Notes: generated from the sequence alone by a model not told the origin. A DNA stretch of 64,000 nucleotides from an uncultured Sphingomonadaceae bacterium (GCA_947495985.1 CANMBD010000002.1:434001-498000); one strand, 5' to 3'. Shown: positions 6,437 through 15,039, counted from the first letter of the stretch. Made by a program: numbers and translations.

Positions 6437-9306
6437 CAGAAATTCACCTTCGCGCCGAATTTGAATGTCGAACCATATTCTTCATACTGCAGGAGCCGTT
6501 TGCGTGTGTCGAAATTCTGATAGGCAAAATATTTGGCGTTGTTGATGTTAATCCACTCCCCGAATAGCCGGATGTTCTTGGTCAGTTTGAATTTGATACT
6601 GGCATCCAGCTGGAAGTGATTGTCGACATAGCGATCTTCGCTGGCCTCAGCCCCCAGTTCATCCAGATAACGATCACGGTATGTGCCCGCGAGACGGAAA
6701 TTTACCGGCCCTTTTTCATAGCCCAGAACCGCATTAAACGTATGCTTGGAACTGCTTGGCAACGGTATGTCTCTGGTCGCCGTGCTGTTGGGTTCGGCAA
6801 AAACCGATCCGGTTGCATCCGTATAGGTATAGTTGAAATTGAAAAGCAGGCCATCAAGCGGGCCGGGCAGGAAGGTAAAGGCTTGCGCAAACCCGAACTC
6901 AAATCCGAATACCTCAGCGCTCGGCCCATTAACAGGGATCACAGCCTCGGTATAAGGAATGCCCTGAAAGAGCAGCGGGATCAGATCACCGTTTGCATCT
7001 TCTTCTTCGGCTTCGTTAAAACTATCAACGATGAAATTCTTGATATCCTTGTAAAAGACATTGGCCGTAATCGCGCCGTTGGAGCTGAAATAATATTCAG
7101 CCGACGCGTCAAAATTCCAGGCCTCGTAAGGAAGAAGGTCAGGATTGCCAAATTCGCCTTCCCGTTCATCATCATCATTCTGCTCCACCGCAAAACGGGG
7201 TGCCAGATCCTGCAGATTCGGTCGGACCACGCTGCGATATCCGGCAGCACGCAGCACCAGATTGCGCTGTGGTTCAAAACGAATGTTCAGGCTCGGCAGC
7301 CAGTCATCATAGCTGCGGGTAAAGTTATTGGGCGTCACGAAGACAGTGTCATCGGTCAGCTCTACCCCATCCACAGTTGCACCCTCTTCACCCAAGGTCA
7401 CAGTGTTGGCCGAGATATCATTTTCGGTCCGCTCAAAGCGAACACCGCCAATGACCCGTAGCTTGTCGCTATCCCAGCGGCCCAGCAAATAGCCTGCGTA
7501 AATATCTTCCTGATTGACATAGTCGGACACAGCAGAGTCAAACTGGCTGTCAATTTCCTGTAACTCAAAATCACTGAAATTGGCGCGGAAATATTCCGTC
7601 GGGCCCCGACGACTGGTAAATGGCCCAAGGTCGGTCAAGCGATAGGTTTGCTCTCCCAGCACATCATCGAGAAAGTAGTTTCCGCTGCCATCTTCATAAA
7701 ACTCGACATCCTTATCGAAACTCTTTTCACGCCAACGGCCTTTAAAGCCGCCTTGCACAGTGAATTCGCCGCTGCCCATTGCGAAGACATGTGACACGTC
7801 GAGACGAGCGGCAAATTCTTCATCTTGTGAATCCGAAAGAGTTGTCAGCTCAACATCGTCCAGCGCGTAGACACTCGCATCATTGGCCAGAGTTGCTCCT
7901 GTGGGATAGCTGAAAAACGGAGTCCGGTCGTCGCTATAGTCAAACAGGACACTGACGCCGTCGCCATCGAAATCATTCGAGAATGTTGTGGGATCAACAG
8001 AACCATCTTCACGCTCACTCGACTTGGCCCAGCTGCCGGAATATTCAATTTTCCATGGTCCGGTTTCGGTCTTGCCGCCCAAGACCACAGAGCGGATTTT
8101 TTGACTTTCAAAGCGATCCTTATTGTCCCGCTCAATCTCGATTTCACCATCGGCATCATCAAACAAAGCGCTATTCGCGTCACCGCCACTCGCCTCTTCG
8201 TCCAATTTGAACGTCGTACGCCGACGAAATTCCTGATCGTCAAACTGACTGTAGACGCCGCGAACATAAAGTTCGGTACTATCGCTGGCGCGGAAATCAA
8301 GAGAAAGCGACGCGCTGATCCGTTCGCGCTCGACATCATAGTCACGATATTGAACTTCATCGGCATAGACCACACCGTCGTCATTTATGTCCCAACCTTC
8401 GGCTTCAATATTATCCGTCTCGAACTCGCGATTATAATAAGAGAAGCCGCCCGCAATGCCGATATCATCTGTCAGCCGCGTCGAAAAATCGACGCTTGCC
8501 TTCGGCGTAACCTCGCCCGAATAGTCATTATAACTGCCCTCCACTTTCGCCGTGAGCAGGTCCTTTTTGCGGTCAAAAGCACTGACCGTATTAATCTCGA
8601 TAGAAGCTCCGATCGTGTCGCCATCCATGTCCGGTGTCAGCGATTTTTTGACTTCGATAGATTCAATCAGATCACTGGAAATAACATCCAGCGCCACCGA
8701 CCGGACGTCATCCTCGGGCGAGGGAATGCGAACGCCGTTCAGCGATGAACTATTCAAGCTGGGGTCCAGCCCGCGAACAGATACAAAGCGTCCTTCGCCC
8801 TGGTCGTTGAGCACATTAAGACCTGGCAAACGACGAAGCGATTCCGCAACATTCTGGTCCGGAAACTGTCCGATCGCATCGCGCGTCAGAACGGATGAAA
8901 CCCCATCCGCTTCACGTTTGCGGGACAGGGCGCTGGCCTGGTTGGCACTCTGGCCGATCACCAATATCTCATTGTTTTCGCCTGCTCGCAGAACGATATC
9001 TGTACGGGTCAGACCTGTCTCAGAAACCGTGACCCGAGTCTGGATCGTGTCCGCTCCGACATAGCGTGTTTCAAGCGTGTAGCTGTCCGCAGGAACATCG
9101 GGAAAACGATAGCTGCCATCACGGCCAGTTGTGGCTGTCCGGTCCAGCTCGACAATCCGCACCTGCGCAGATTGCAGACCGCGGGTTTCGCTTGGATCGC
9201 TGACCGTACCGACAATCGTCCCCGCCCAAGCCGTCACCGGCATGGCTGCGGTAGCAAACAGCGCTGAGTAAATGGCAAGGCGGCGGATATTTTTTTGTGC
9301 AGACAT
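6436..9306 (-). CDS. TonB-dependent receptor with N-terminal CarbReg-like domain
   Basis: 956 residues. A signal peptide (residues 1-28, ending TAWA) is followed by a carboxypeptidase-regulatory-like beta domain (VGTVSDPSETRGLQSAQVRI, about 29-110). Then come the plug (DGVSSVLTRDAIGQFPDQNVAESLRRLPG, VRGLDPSLNSSSLNGVRIPS) and a large barrel ending in aromatic FKFGAKVNF, the usual outer-membrane C-terminus. It is coupled to a phytase gene; receptor-phytase pairs are known in Gram-negative phytate users, so inositol phosphates or their metal complexes are the likely ligand (inferred). Expression is probably phosphate-responsive, given the Pho-box-like repeat upstream. Confidence 0.92.
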   Translation of the reverse strand: MSAQKNIRRLAIYSALFATAAMPVTAWAGTIVGTVSDPSETRGLQSAQVRIVELDRTATTGRDGSYRFPDVPADSYTLETRYVGADTIQTRVTVSETGLTRTDIVLRAGENNEILVIGQSANQASALSRKREADGVSSVLTRDAIGQFPDQNVAESLRRLPGLNVLNDQGEGRFVSVRGLDPSLNSSSLNGVRIPSPEDDVRSVALDVISSDLIESIEVKKSLTPDMDGDTIGASIEINTVSAFDRKKDLLTAKVEGSYNDYSGEVTPKASVDFSTRLTDDIGIAGGFSYYNREFETDNIEAEGWDINDDGVVYADEVQYRDYDVERERISASLSLDFRASDSTELYVRGVYSQFDDQEFRRRTTFKLDEEASGGDANSALFDDADGEIEIERDNKDRFESQKIRSVVLGGKTETGPWKIEYSGSWAKSSEREDGSVDPTTFSNDFDGDGVSVLFDYSDDRTPFFSYPTGATLANDASVYALDDVELTTLSDSQDEEFAARLDVSHVFAMGSGEFTVQGGFKGRWREKSFDKDVEFYEDGSGNYFLDDVLGEQTYRLTDLGPFTSRRGPTEYFRANFSDFELQEIDSQFDSAVSDYVNQEDIYAGYLLGRWDSDKLRVIGGVRFERTENDISANTVTLGEEGATVDGVELTDDTVFVTPNNFTRSYDDWLPSLNIRFEPQRNLVLRAAGYRSVVRPNLQDLAPRFAVEQNDDDEREGEFGNPDLLPYEAWNFDASAEYYFSSNGAITANVFYKDIKNFIVDSFNEAEEEDANGDLIPLLFQGIPYTEAVIPVNGPSAEVFGFEFGFAQAFTFLPGPLDGLLFNFNYTYTDATGSVFAEPNSTATRDIPLPSSSKHTFNAVLGYEKGPVNFRLAGTYRDRYLDELGAEASEDRYVDNHFQLDASIKFKLTKNIRLFGEWININNAKYFAYQNFDTRKRLLQYEEYGSTFKFGAKVNF

Positions 9307-9318
9307 ATTTTAAGAACT

Positions 9319-9333
9319 CCCTCGATTTGAGGG
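9319..9333 (-). other. Small hairpin covering the receptor ribosome-binding site
   Basis: CCCTC at 9319-9323 and GAGGG at 9329-9333 form a perfect 5-bp stem with a 5-base loop. On the minus strand the 3' arm plus the following AG is GAGGGAG, the best Shine-Dalgarno for the receptor start at 9306. The stem could therefore hide the site. Function is not shown. Confidence 0.35.
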
Positions 9334-9356
9334 TGCCCTAGGGACTGCTTGTTCCA

Positions 9357-9390
9357 AAAATATGCGTTGTTCGTGACTCTGCTGTGACGG
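9357..9390 (-). promoter_or_regulatory. Candidate Pho box and -10 of the phytate operon
   Basis: Reading the minus strand, CCGTCAC (9390-9384), a 4-base spacer, and GAGTCAC (9379-9373) form two 7-mers in the direct-repeat layout of PhoB boxes (CTGTCAT-N4-CTGTCAY); each matches 5 of 7 positions. Exactly ten bases after the second repeat lies TATTTT (9362-9357), a fair -10, which is the spacing expected when PhoB replaces the -35. It lies 50-85 bases before the receptor start. Consistent with control by phosphate starvation, but only by inspection. Confidence 0.5.
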
Positions 9391-9420
9391 TGCTATTGCA
9401 GTTTTATGTTCTCACAAATG

Positions 9421-10053
9421 TCAGCCTGAGGCGAAGCTATATTCTCCGCCTTTCTCAAGACCTCTTTGATAGGCTGGGCGCGATTGTAATTCCTTAACAA
9501 ATGCGGCCAGCTTCGGATGTGTCTCGGCTCTGCCCTGAGCGATAGCCACTTCTGCCGGGAAGCTGAGCATGAAGTCTGCAGCGCTGAGGCTATCGCCAAT
9601 AAAATGACCGGACGGGCTGAGTTCGTTTTCCATAAAGTCGAAATGGCTGGTCAGCTGTTCGTTGATCCGCGGCATCAATGGCGCGCCGGCCTCTTCCAGC
9701 CGACCCACATAGAGGTTCAGCAAAATTGGCGTCATTGCCGACCCCTCGGCAAAATGCATCAGTTCAAGATGACGAACATAGTCATCCGTCCCTCGCTCTG
9801 GAACATATTGGCTACCGCCATGATGCCCGCAAATATGTTCGACAATCGCGCCGGATTCGATGATCATACGTCCGTCATCTTCAATCATCGGTGATTTGCC
9901 CAGAGGGTGCAGCGCGGTGAGGCTGGGCGGTGCCAAATTGGTCTCGGTATCACGCTGATGGTGGCGAATCTCATAAGGGCGGCCGATCTCCTCAAGCAGC
10001 CATAATATCCGCTGGGACCGGCTATTGTTAAGATGGTGGACGATCAGTGTCAT
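9421..10053 (-). CDS. Glutathione S-transferase family protein
   Basis: 210 residues in the two-domain GST layout. The N-terminal thioredoxin-like half has LNNSRSQRILWLLEEIG (helix 1 region, Ser near the usual catalytic place), the cis-proline strand GKSPMIEDDG and the glutathione-anchoring ESGAIVEHI. The all-helical C-terminal half has GDSLSAADFMLSFPAEVA, a typical N-capping region. Substrate unknown. It stands alone, transcribed away from the purine-salvage pair; the 138-bp divergent gap contains no strong motif I can name. Confidence 0.85.
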   Translation of the reverse strand: MTLIVHHLNNSRSQRILWLLEEIGRPYEIRHHQRDTETNLAPPSLTALHPLGKSPMIEDDGRMIIESGAIVEHICGHHGGSQYVPERGTDDYVRHLELMHFAEGSAMTPILLNLYVGRLEEAGAPLMPRINEQLTSHFDFMENELSPSGHFIGDSLSAADFMLSFPAEVAIAQGRAETHPKLAAFVKELQSRPAYQRGLEKGGEYSFASG

Positions 10054-10191
10054 ATTCGGCTCTCCGGGAAATATGGGTTTAACATGAGTGAAACAGCGGC
10101 TACTTATCTCCCTGCATAATGCTAATGCGATAATATCCTAGGATTTTGTTCGTGATAGCGTTCCCAAAGGCAGCCGGAGAATGTGATCAAT

Positions 10192-10794
10192 ATGGTCTCA
10201 GAAACACCCATCACAAAAACATATATCACTGCCGACGCTTTGTTGTCGGACAGCTTTCGGCTGGGCATGCAGATACTGAAAAGCGATTTTTCGCCAACTC
10301 ATATTGTCGGCATCTGGCGCGGCGGTGCACCGGTCGGCATTGCGGTGCAGGAGATATTGGAATTCCACGGCGTCTCGACGGATCATATTGCCATAAGGAC
10401 ATCTTCCTATTCCGGTATTGATAAACAGGAACGATCCGTGCGGGTATTTGCGCTCGGCTATTTGATCGATACGCTCAATCCGGAAGATAATTTGCTGATT
10501 GTCGATGATGTGTTTGACAGTGGCCGAAGCATCGAAGCGTTCCTCAAAGAACTGGGAGAGCGATGCCGCCATAATATGCCGAAGGATGTTCGGGTGGCCA
10601 CGGTCTATAGCAAACCTTCGCGTAACAAGACGGCTTTGAAGCCTGATTTCTTCATTCACGAAACCGAGGACTGGCTGATCTTTCCGCATGAGCTGGATGG
10701 ACTGACCAAAGAAGAAATATGCGCAAATAAATCGGATGCCGCGATCATTTTCGATGAAGAAGAAATCCCCAACCCTGTCATGATAAAGAGCTAG
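10192..10794 (+). CDS. Purine (hypoxanthine-type) phosphoribosyltransferase
   Basis: About 200 residues with a type I PRTase core: early strand GIWRGGAP, and the 13-residue PRPP motif LLIVDDVFDSGRS followed by acidic EAF. It fits the hypoxanthine/xanthine-type PRTases found in sphingomonads. I use ATG 10192; a GTG at 10183 in the same frame is also open but has the GGAGA only two bases away. The stop is three bases before the deaminase-family gene, so the pair can act in sequence: adenine to hypoxanthine by deamination, then hypoxanthine plus PRPP to IMP. Confidence 0.8.
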   Translation: MVSETPITKTYITADALLSDSFRLGMQILKSDFSPTHIVGIWRGGAPVGIAVQEILEFHGVSTDHIAIRTSSYSGIDKQERSVRVFALGYLIDTLNPEDNLLIVDDVFDSGRSIEAFLKELGERCRHNMPKDVRVATVYSKPSRNKTALKPDFFIHETEDWLIFPHELDGLTKEEICANKSDAAIIFDEEEIPNPVMIKS

Positions 10795-10796
10795 AT

Positions 10797-11831
10797 ATGT
10801 CTTTTGCATCCCCCGAACAGCGTCAAGCCTTCATTGCCGGTATTCCGAAAGCCGAACTGCATCTGCATATTGAAGGATCGCTTGAACCGGAAATGATGTT
10901 CGCGCTGGCGCAGCGTAACGCCATCGATATTCCTTTCGCCTCGGCCGAAGAAGTGCGCAAGGCCTATGCCTTTTCCAACCTGCAGGATTTTCTGGATATC
11001 TATTATCAGGGAATGAATGTCCTGCGCACCGAGCAGGATTTCTATGACCTGACCATGGCCTATTTCCAGCGTATCCACGCTGACAATGCAATCCATGCCG
11101 AGATATTCTTTGACCCACAGGGCCATACCGAGCGCGGGGTCGCCTTTTCGACCGCAATAGACGGCATATTGCGCGCCATGGATGATGCGCAATCAGACCT
11201 GAATATATCATCGCAGCTGATCATGTGCTTCCTGCGTCACTTGAGTGAAGAAGATGCGCTCGCAACGCTGGAGGAGGCAATGCCTTATCTCGAGAGAATA
11301 TCCGGGGTTGGGCTCGATTCATCCGAACTGGGTCATCCACCTTCCAAATTTGCGAAAGTCTTTTCCAAGGCCAAAGCCCTTGGCCTCAAGGCAGTGGCCC
11401 ATGCCGGCGAAGAAGGGCCGCCGGATTATGTGTGGGAAGCTCTGGACGTTTTGAAGATAGAGCGGATGGATCATGGCAACCGGTCATTGGAAGATCCTCG
11501 GCTTGTTGAAAGACTGCAAGACAATCAAATGACGCTGACCGTCTGTCCGTTGTCCAATCTGTCACTATGCGTTGTTGATGATCTCAAAGACCATCCGCTG
11601 AAAAAAATGCTGGACCTGGGCCTGCGCGCTACCGTCAATTCCGACGACCCATCCTATTTTGGCGGCTATTTGAACGATAATTACGAGGCGACAGCATCTG
11701 CCTTGAACCTCGATAAGGATGACATCATAGCGCTAACCAAAAATAGTTTCCGCGGCTCATTTCTCGACGAGGAGGCAACTAATCGGTCTCTCCGCCGCAT
11801 TGACGACTATGTTGCGCGATTTGATGGATAA
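10797..11831 (+). CDS. Adenosine-deaminase-family enzyme, probably adenine deaminase (type 2)
   Basis: 344 residues with the deaminase metal site: HLHIEGSLE (HxH), HAGEEGPP (His and catalytic Glu) and NSDDPSYFGGY. True adenosine deaminases usually read TDDPxV/xG after the two Asp. The SDDPxYFGGY ending together with GLDSSELGHPPSKF is what I associate with the bacterial and fungal adenine deaminases (Aah1/PA0148 type). I therefore call adenine to hypoxanthine plus ammonia, though automated annotation would likely say adenosine deaminase. Directly downstream of a phosphoribosyltransferase, it forms a purine-salvage operon. Confidence 0.8.
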   Translation: MSFASPEQRQAFIAGIPKAELHLHIEGSLEPEMMFALAQRNAIDIPFASAEEVRKAYAFSNLQDFLDIYYQGMNVLRTEQDFYDLTMAYFQRIHADNAIHAEIFFDPQGHTERGVAFSTAIDGILRAMDDAQSDLNISSQLIMCFLRHLSEEDALATLEEAMPYLERISGVGLDSSELGHPPSKFAKVFSKAKALGLKAVAHAGEEGPPDYVWEALDVLKIERMDHGNRSLEDPRLVERLQDNQMTLTVCPLSNLSLCVVDDLKDHPLKKMLDLGLRATVNSDDPSYFGGYLNDNYEATASALNLDKDDIIALTKNSFRGSFLDEEATNRSLRRIDDYVARFDG

Positions 11832-11922
11832 ACGGGCCGAACCGAAGTCAGCCCATTGGAAATCTGTGTTTTTTGCTGTTACTGCGCAGTACAATAATCC
11901 CGAATGACCGAGGAATGAATCT

Positions 11923-12939
11923 ATGAACCAGATGGATGATAAATTGGATCATTCTAACACCATATTGGTTACCGGCGCAGCGGGATTTATCGGCCACGCG
12001 GTTTCTCAACAACTGATCGCGCGGGGAGAGAGCGTGATCGGCATCGATAATCTGAATGATTATTATGATCCGAAGCTGAAAGCGGCGCGGCTTGAAAATT
12101 TGCAGGAACTGCCAGGGTTTCAATTTGCCGAACTGGATGTTTCCGACGCTGAGGGCGTTCGTAAACTGGTGGAAGATAGCGGCGTGAAGCGCATCATCCA
12201 TCTCGCCGCCCAGGCCGGTGTGCGTTATAGCATCGACAATCCATTCGCGTATCAAAAATCGAATCTGGAAGGACATTTAAGCCTGCTGGAAGCCAGCCGC
12301 CATGCACCGGATTTTGAACATCTGGTCTATGCGTCATCCAGCTCTGTCTATGGCGACAAACCGATGGGCGGCGAGGGTTTTGTAGAAGAAGAACCCGCTG
12401 TTGATCCTGTGTCGCTTTATGCAGCCACCAAACGCTCTTGCGAACTGATGAGCGCATCCTATGCAAAACTTTACGGCTTTCCGCAAACCGGCCTGCGGTT
12501 TTTCACCGTCTACGGGCCATGGGGCCGACCGGATATGGCCTATTTTGGCTTTACCAAAAAGATCCTCGCTGGCGAGCCCATCGAAGTTTACGGCGAAGGT
12601 AAAATGGCCCGGGACTTCACCTATATTGACGATATTGTTGATGGCATATTGGGGTCTTTGGATAATCCACCAGCCTCTGGCGAACATCGGGTCTTGAATA
12701 TCGGTGACAGCCGGCCCGTCGGTCTGATGGACATGATCGAGGCCCTGGAGCAAGCGCTTGGGATGAAAGCAGAGAAGATTATGCGCCCCATGCAACCCGG
12801 GGACGTCACGGCAACCTATGCCGATGTGTCAAAGCTGAATGCACTGACCGGCTATGAGCCAGAAGTCATGCTGGAAGACGGTTTGAAACGCTTTGTTAGC
12901 TGGTATCGCGACTTTTACGGCAATTCGCCACCGGAATAG
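11923..12939 (+). CDS. NAD-dependent UDP-sugar epimerase (UDP-glucuronate 4-epimerase-like)
   Basis: 338 residues of the extended SDR family: GAAGFIG (Rossmann loop), SSSSVYG with catalytic Ser/Thr, YAATK (YxxxK), and the product-site segments FTVYGPWGRPDMA and ARDFTYIDDIVDG. The DNLNDYYDPKLKAARL stretch and YGPWGRPDMAYF are typical of bacterial UDP-glucuronate 4-epimerases (CapI/LspL type), which supply UDP-galacturonate for surface polysaccharide. It is a single gene without other polysaccharide genes nearby, 91 bp after the deaminase. Its stop abuts the stop of the convergent FMN reductase. Confidence 0.85.
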   Translation: MNQMDDKLDHSNTILVTGAAGFIGHAVSQQLIARGESVIGIDNLNDYYDPKLKAARLENLQELPGFQFAELDVSDAEGVRKLVEDSGVKRIIHLAAQAGVRYSIDNPFAYQKSNLEGHLSLLEASRHAPDFEHLVYASSSSVYGDKPMGGEGFVEEEPAVDPVSLYAATKRSCELMSASYAKLYGFPQTGLRFFTVYGPWGRPDMAYFGFTKKILAGEPIEVYGEGKMARDFTYIDDIVDGILGSLDNPPASGEHRVLNIGDSRPVGLMDMIEALEQALGMKAEKIMRPMQPGDVTATYADVSKLNALTGYEPEVMLEDGLKRFVSWYRDFYGNSPPE

Positions 12940-13524
12940 TTATTGATCGAGATATTCTCGCCGGTGCGAACCACGCATAACCTGTTGGGCGACAAGGCAG
13001 AGCTGCTCGTTCACACTTTCGTCCGCGCACAGGCCGTCTTTGAATATCCCGCCGGACGCATTGATCCCCACACCAAGCGGTGTCGGCCAGCCGCGCAGCG
13101 CATGAACAATCGAACGCATCGCCGCCAAGGTTGAACCCGTCGCTTGCCAGCCATAGGCGGTAACAATCAATCCGACGGGCAGGCCATCGAGATAGACCCG
13201 GTCATCGCCCGCCGTTTCCTCAATATAATCAACGGCGTTTTTGACCAGACCCGAGATGGTCCCATGATAACCGGGACTGGCCAATATGATCCCATCAGCT
13301 CGGCGGACGGATTCTACAAGCGCCTTACCGGTTTCATTGAGTCCGGCAGGATCCGAAAGATAATGCGGAAGAGCGCAAAGCCGCTCCGATCCGAACAATT
13401 CTGTCTCTGCGCCTGCTTCCGAAGCGGTCTTCAGGGCAATGGCCAATGCCTGTTCGGTCGAGCTGCGCGGATTGGTTGTACCGCCAAGGCCCAATATGAA
13501 TGGTCTGTCTTCATTTTTCGCCAT
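12940..13524 (-). CDS. NADPH-dependent FMN reductase-like protein
   Basis: About 194 residues, flavodoxin-like. The N-terminal FILGLGGTTNPRSSTEQAL is the FMN phosphate loop region, followed by ADGIILASPGYHGTISGLVKNAVDY, the hallmark of the NADPH:FMN reductase family (SxxYHGTxxGxLKNxxDY). Start 13524 chosen for AAGAGG five bases upstream. It is convergent with the epimerase (no gap) and divergent from the acyl-CoA dehydrogenase. It may provide reduced flavin or act as a quinone or azo reductase; no partner monooxygenase is adjacent. Confidence 0.85.
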   Translation of the reverse strand: MAKNEDRPFILGLGGTTNPRSSTEQALAIALKTASEAGAETELFGSERLCALPHYLSDPAGLNETGKALVESVRRADGIILASPGYHGTISGLVKNAVDYIEETAGDDRVYLDGLPVGLIVTAYGWQATGSTLAAMRSIVHALRGWPTPLGVGINASGGIFKDGLCADESVNEQLCLVAQQVMRGSHRREYLDQ

Positions 13525-13627
13525 TGAACCTCTTAACAAGGCTTTTCAAATAATTGCAACGGCCAACTAGGAACAGCGCTCATGGCAAAAAGAACAGGTT
13601 GCAGCCGGTGTCCGGACCATGTTTTAA

Positions 13628-13656
13628 TTGACCGGTTAAAGCCGATTCGATATCGC
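13628..13656 (+). promoter_or_regulatory. Possible promoter of the acyl-CoA dehydrogenase gene
   Basis: TTGACC at 13628-13633 and TATCGC at 13651-13656 are separated by 17 bp, 50-80 bases before the start at 13707. The -35 is good and the -10 weak. Offered as a candidate only. Confidence 0.3.
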
Positions 13657-13706
13657 GCTTGATGGCCATATTGGCGCTTATCAGATAAATTCGAAGGATT
13701 CCTCCC

Positions 13707-14867
13707 ATGCGTAAATTTACCGAAGAACAGCATATGTTCCGCAATGCTTATCGCCGCTTTCTGGCAGATGAAGTTGCTCCGCGCATGGACGAATTTCGCG
13801 AAGCAGGCATAGTCGACCGCGAGGTTTTCAAAAAAGCCGGTGATCAGGGCTTCCTGATGATCTGGCCGGATGAAAAATATGGCGGGATGGGCGATGATGA
13901 TTTCCGCTATGAACAGATTATCATTGAGGAAACCACCCGGGCGGGCTGCGCCGAATGGTATAACACGCTGCATAGCCGTCTGGTTGGCCCCTATTTCAAG
14001 AATATCGGAAACGAGGAACAGCGCGAGCGCTTCCTGCCCAAATGCGTCAGCGGCGAAACCATCCTCGCCGTCGCCATGACCGAGCCTGGCGCCGGCAGTG
14101 ACTTGTCCGGCATGAAGACAACCGCCACCGATAATGGCGATCACTGGGTGCTGAATGGGTCGAAGACGTATATCTCCAACGGTATCAATGCCGACGTCGT
14201 GATTGTTGCCGCGAAGATTGCCGGCGTCGACGACAGGCATGCGATGGTGTTGCTGATTGTCGAGCGCGGCATGGAAGGTTTTGAACGCGGTCAGAATCTG
14301 GAGAAAATCGGTCTGCATGCGCAGGATACGGCGGAGCTTTTCTTTAATAACGTCAAAATTCCAAAGGAAAATCAACTCGGTACACCGGGCAAGGGCTTTA
14401 TCCATCTGATGGAAGGTTTGGCAGAGGAACGACTGATCGGCATGGTCGGCTATGGCGCTTCTGCGCGGCGGGCTTTTGACGTGACGCGAGAATTTGTCAT
14501 GGAACGCGATGTGTTTGGCAAGAAGCTGTCAGACATGCAGAACACCCAGTTCAAGATGGCAGAGATGGATGCCAAGATCGATATGCTGCAAGTCTACATC
14601 GACCATTGCGTTGAGGTGCATAATCAGGGCGGCCTTAACGCCAATATCGCGGCCAAGGGCAAGATGCTGGGGAGCGAAATTGAATGGGAAATGGCCGATC
14701 TGGGTCTGCAATTGCATGGCGGCGCGGGCTATATGAAGGAATATGAGATCAGCCGCATTTTCACCGACGCGCGGATGAGCCGGATTTATGCCGGCAGCAG
14801 CGAGATCATGCGCTACATTGTTGGGCGTGATGTCTTCAGCCAGAAATATCAAAGCATCCTTGAATAG
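13707..14867 (+). CDS. Acyl-CoA dehydrogenase
   Basis: 386 residues with normal ACAD architecture: helical N-terminus, FAD-contact strand AVAMTEPGAGSDLSGMKTTA (around 121-140), beta domain with DHWVLNGSKTYISNG, and a helical C-terminus with GLQLHGGAGYMKEYEISR and RIYAGSSEIMRYIVGRD. The Glu in the GYMKEYE segment lies where the short- and medium-chain ACAD base is expected. It oxidises acyl-CoA to enoyl-CoA with electrons to ETF. It is followed, after a weak hairpin and an operator-rich gap, by thiolase and FadJ-type genes, so it probably belongs to the same beta-oxidation regulon. Confidence 0.92.
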   Translation: MRKFTEEQHMFRNAYRRFLADEVAPRMDEFREAGIVDREVFKKAGDQGFLMIWPDEKYGGMGDDDFRYEQIIIEETTRAGCAEWYNTLHSRLVGPYFKNIGNEEQRERFLPKCVSGETILAVAMTEPGAGSDLSGMKTTATDNGDHWVLNGSKTYISNGINADVVIVAAKIAGVDDRHAMVLLIVERGMEGFERGQNLEKIGLHAQDTAELFFNNVKIPKENQLGTPGKGFIHLMEGLAEERLIGMVGYGASARRAFDVTREFVMERDVFGKKLSDMQNTQFKMAEMDAKIDMLQVYIDHCVEVHNQGGLNANIAAKGKMLGSEIEWEMADLGLQLHGGAGYMKEYEISRIFTDARMSRIYAGSSEIMRYIVGRDVFSQKYQSILE

Positions 14868-14915
14868 GGTTTGGCTTGAATAGCTTCTAAGCCCGGCTAG
14901 ACTGGCGGGAAGCAG

Positions 14916-14946
14916 AAGAAGGGCAAGGCGAGTCGCCCTCTTTCTT
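14916..14946 (+). terminator. Weak terminator-like hairpin after the acyl-CoA dehydrogenase
   Basis: AGAAGGGC (14916-14923) can pair with GCCCTCTTTCTT (14935-14946) around a loop that can itself fold (GGCGA-G-TCGCC). It is followed by only a short T-rich stretch. It may reduce read-through into the thiolase gene. Confidence 0.35.
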
Positions 14947-14953
14947 GATTGAC

Positions 14954-15007
14954 GTTTACGTAAACTGCTTGACTGTGCTGCAGCGCAGCATTAACTATGC
15001 AGTTAAT
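14954..15007 (+). promoter_or_regulatory. Two inverted repeats upstream of the thiolase gene
   Basis: GTTTACGTAAAC at 14954-14965 is a perfect 12-bp palindrome beside TTGACG (14949-14954). A second inverted repeat, ATTAACT-ATGC-AGTTAAT, occupies 14990-15007. TTGACT at 14969-14974 could be a -35 with TTAACT (14991-14996) as -10 at 16 bp, putting the second repeat over the -10. The first palindrome recalls operators of fatty-acid or branched-chain catabolism regulators (LiuR/PsrA-type), but I could not check this. Confidence 0.45.
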
Positions 15008-15039
15008 AGTTCAGATTTTTTCAAAATAAGGAATATCGC

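Noticed and set aside
8101..8748. Long open frame on the plus strand inside the TonB receptor gene
   Set aside because: It is antisense to a clear receptor, has no ribosome-binding site and no recognisable domain.
13533..14405. 290-residue open frame on the minus strand opposite the acyl-CoA dehydrogenase
   Set aside because: It shadows a gene with full family motifs and has low-complexity His/Ile-rich content typical of antisense frames.
14954..14965. Firm LiuR operator call
   Set aside because: The palindrome fits my memory of such sites but I cannot verify the consensus, so it is only listed as a candidate.
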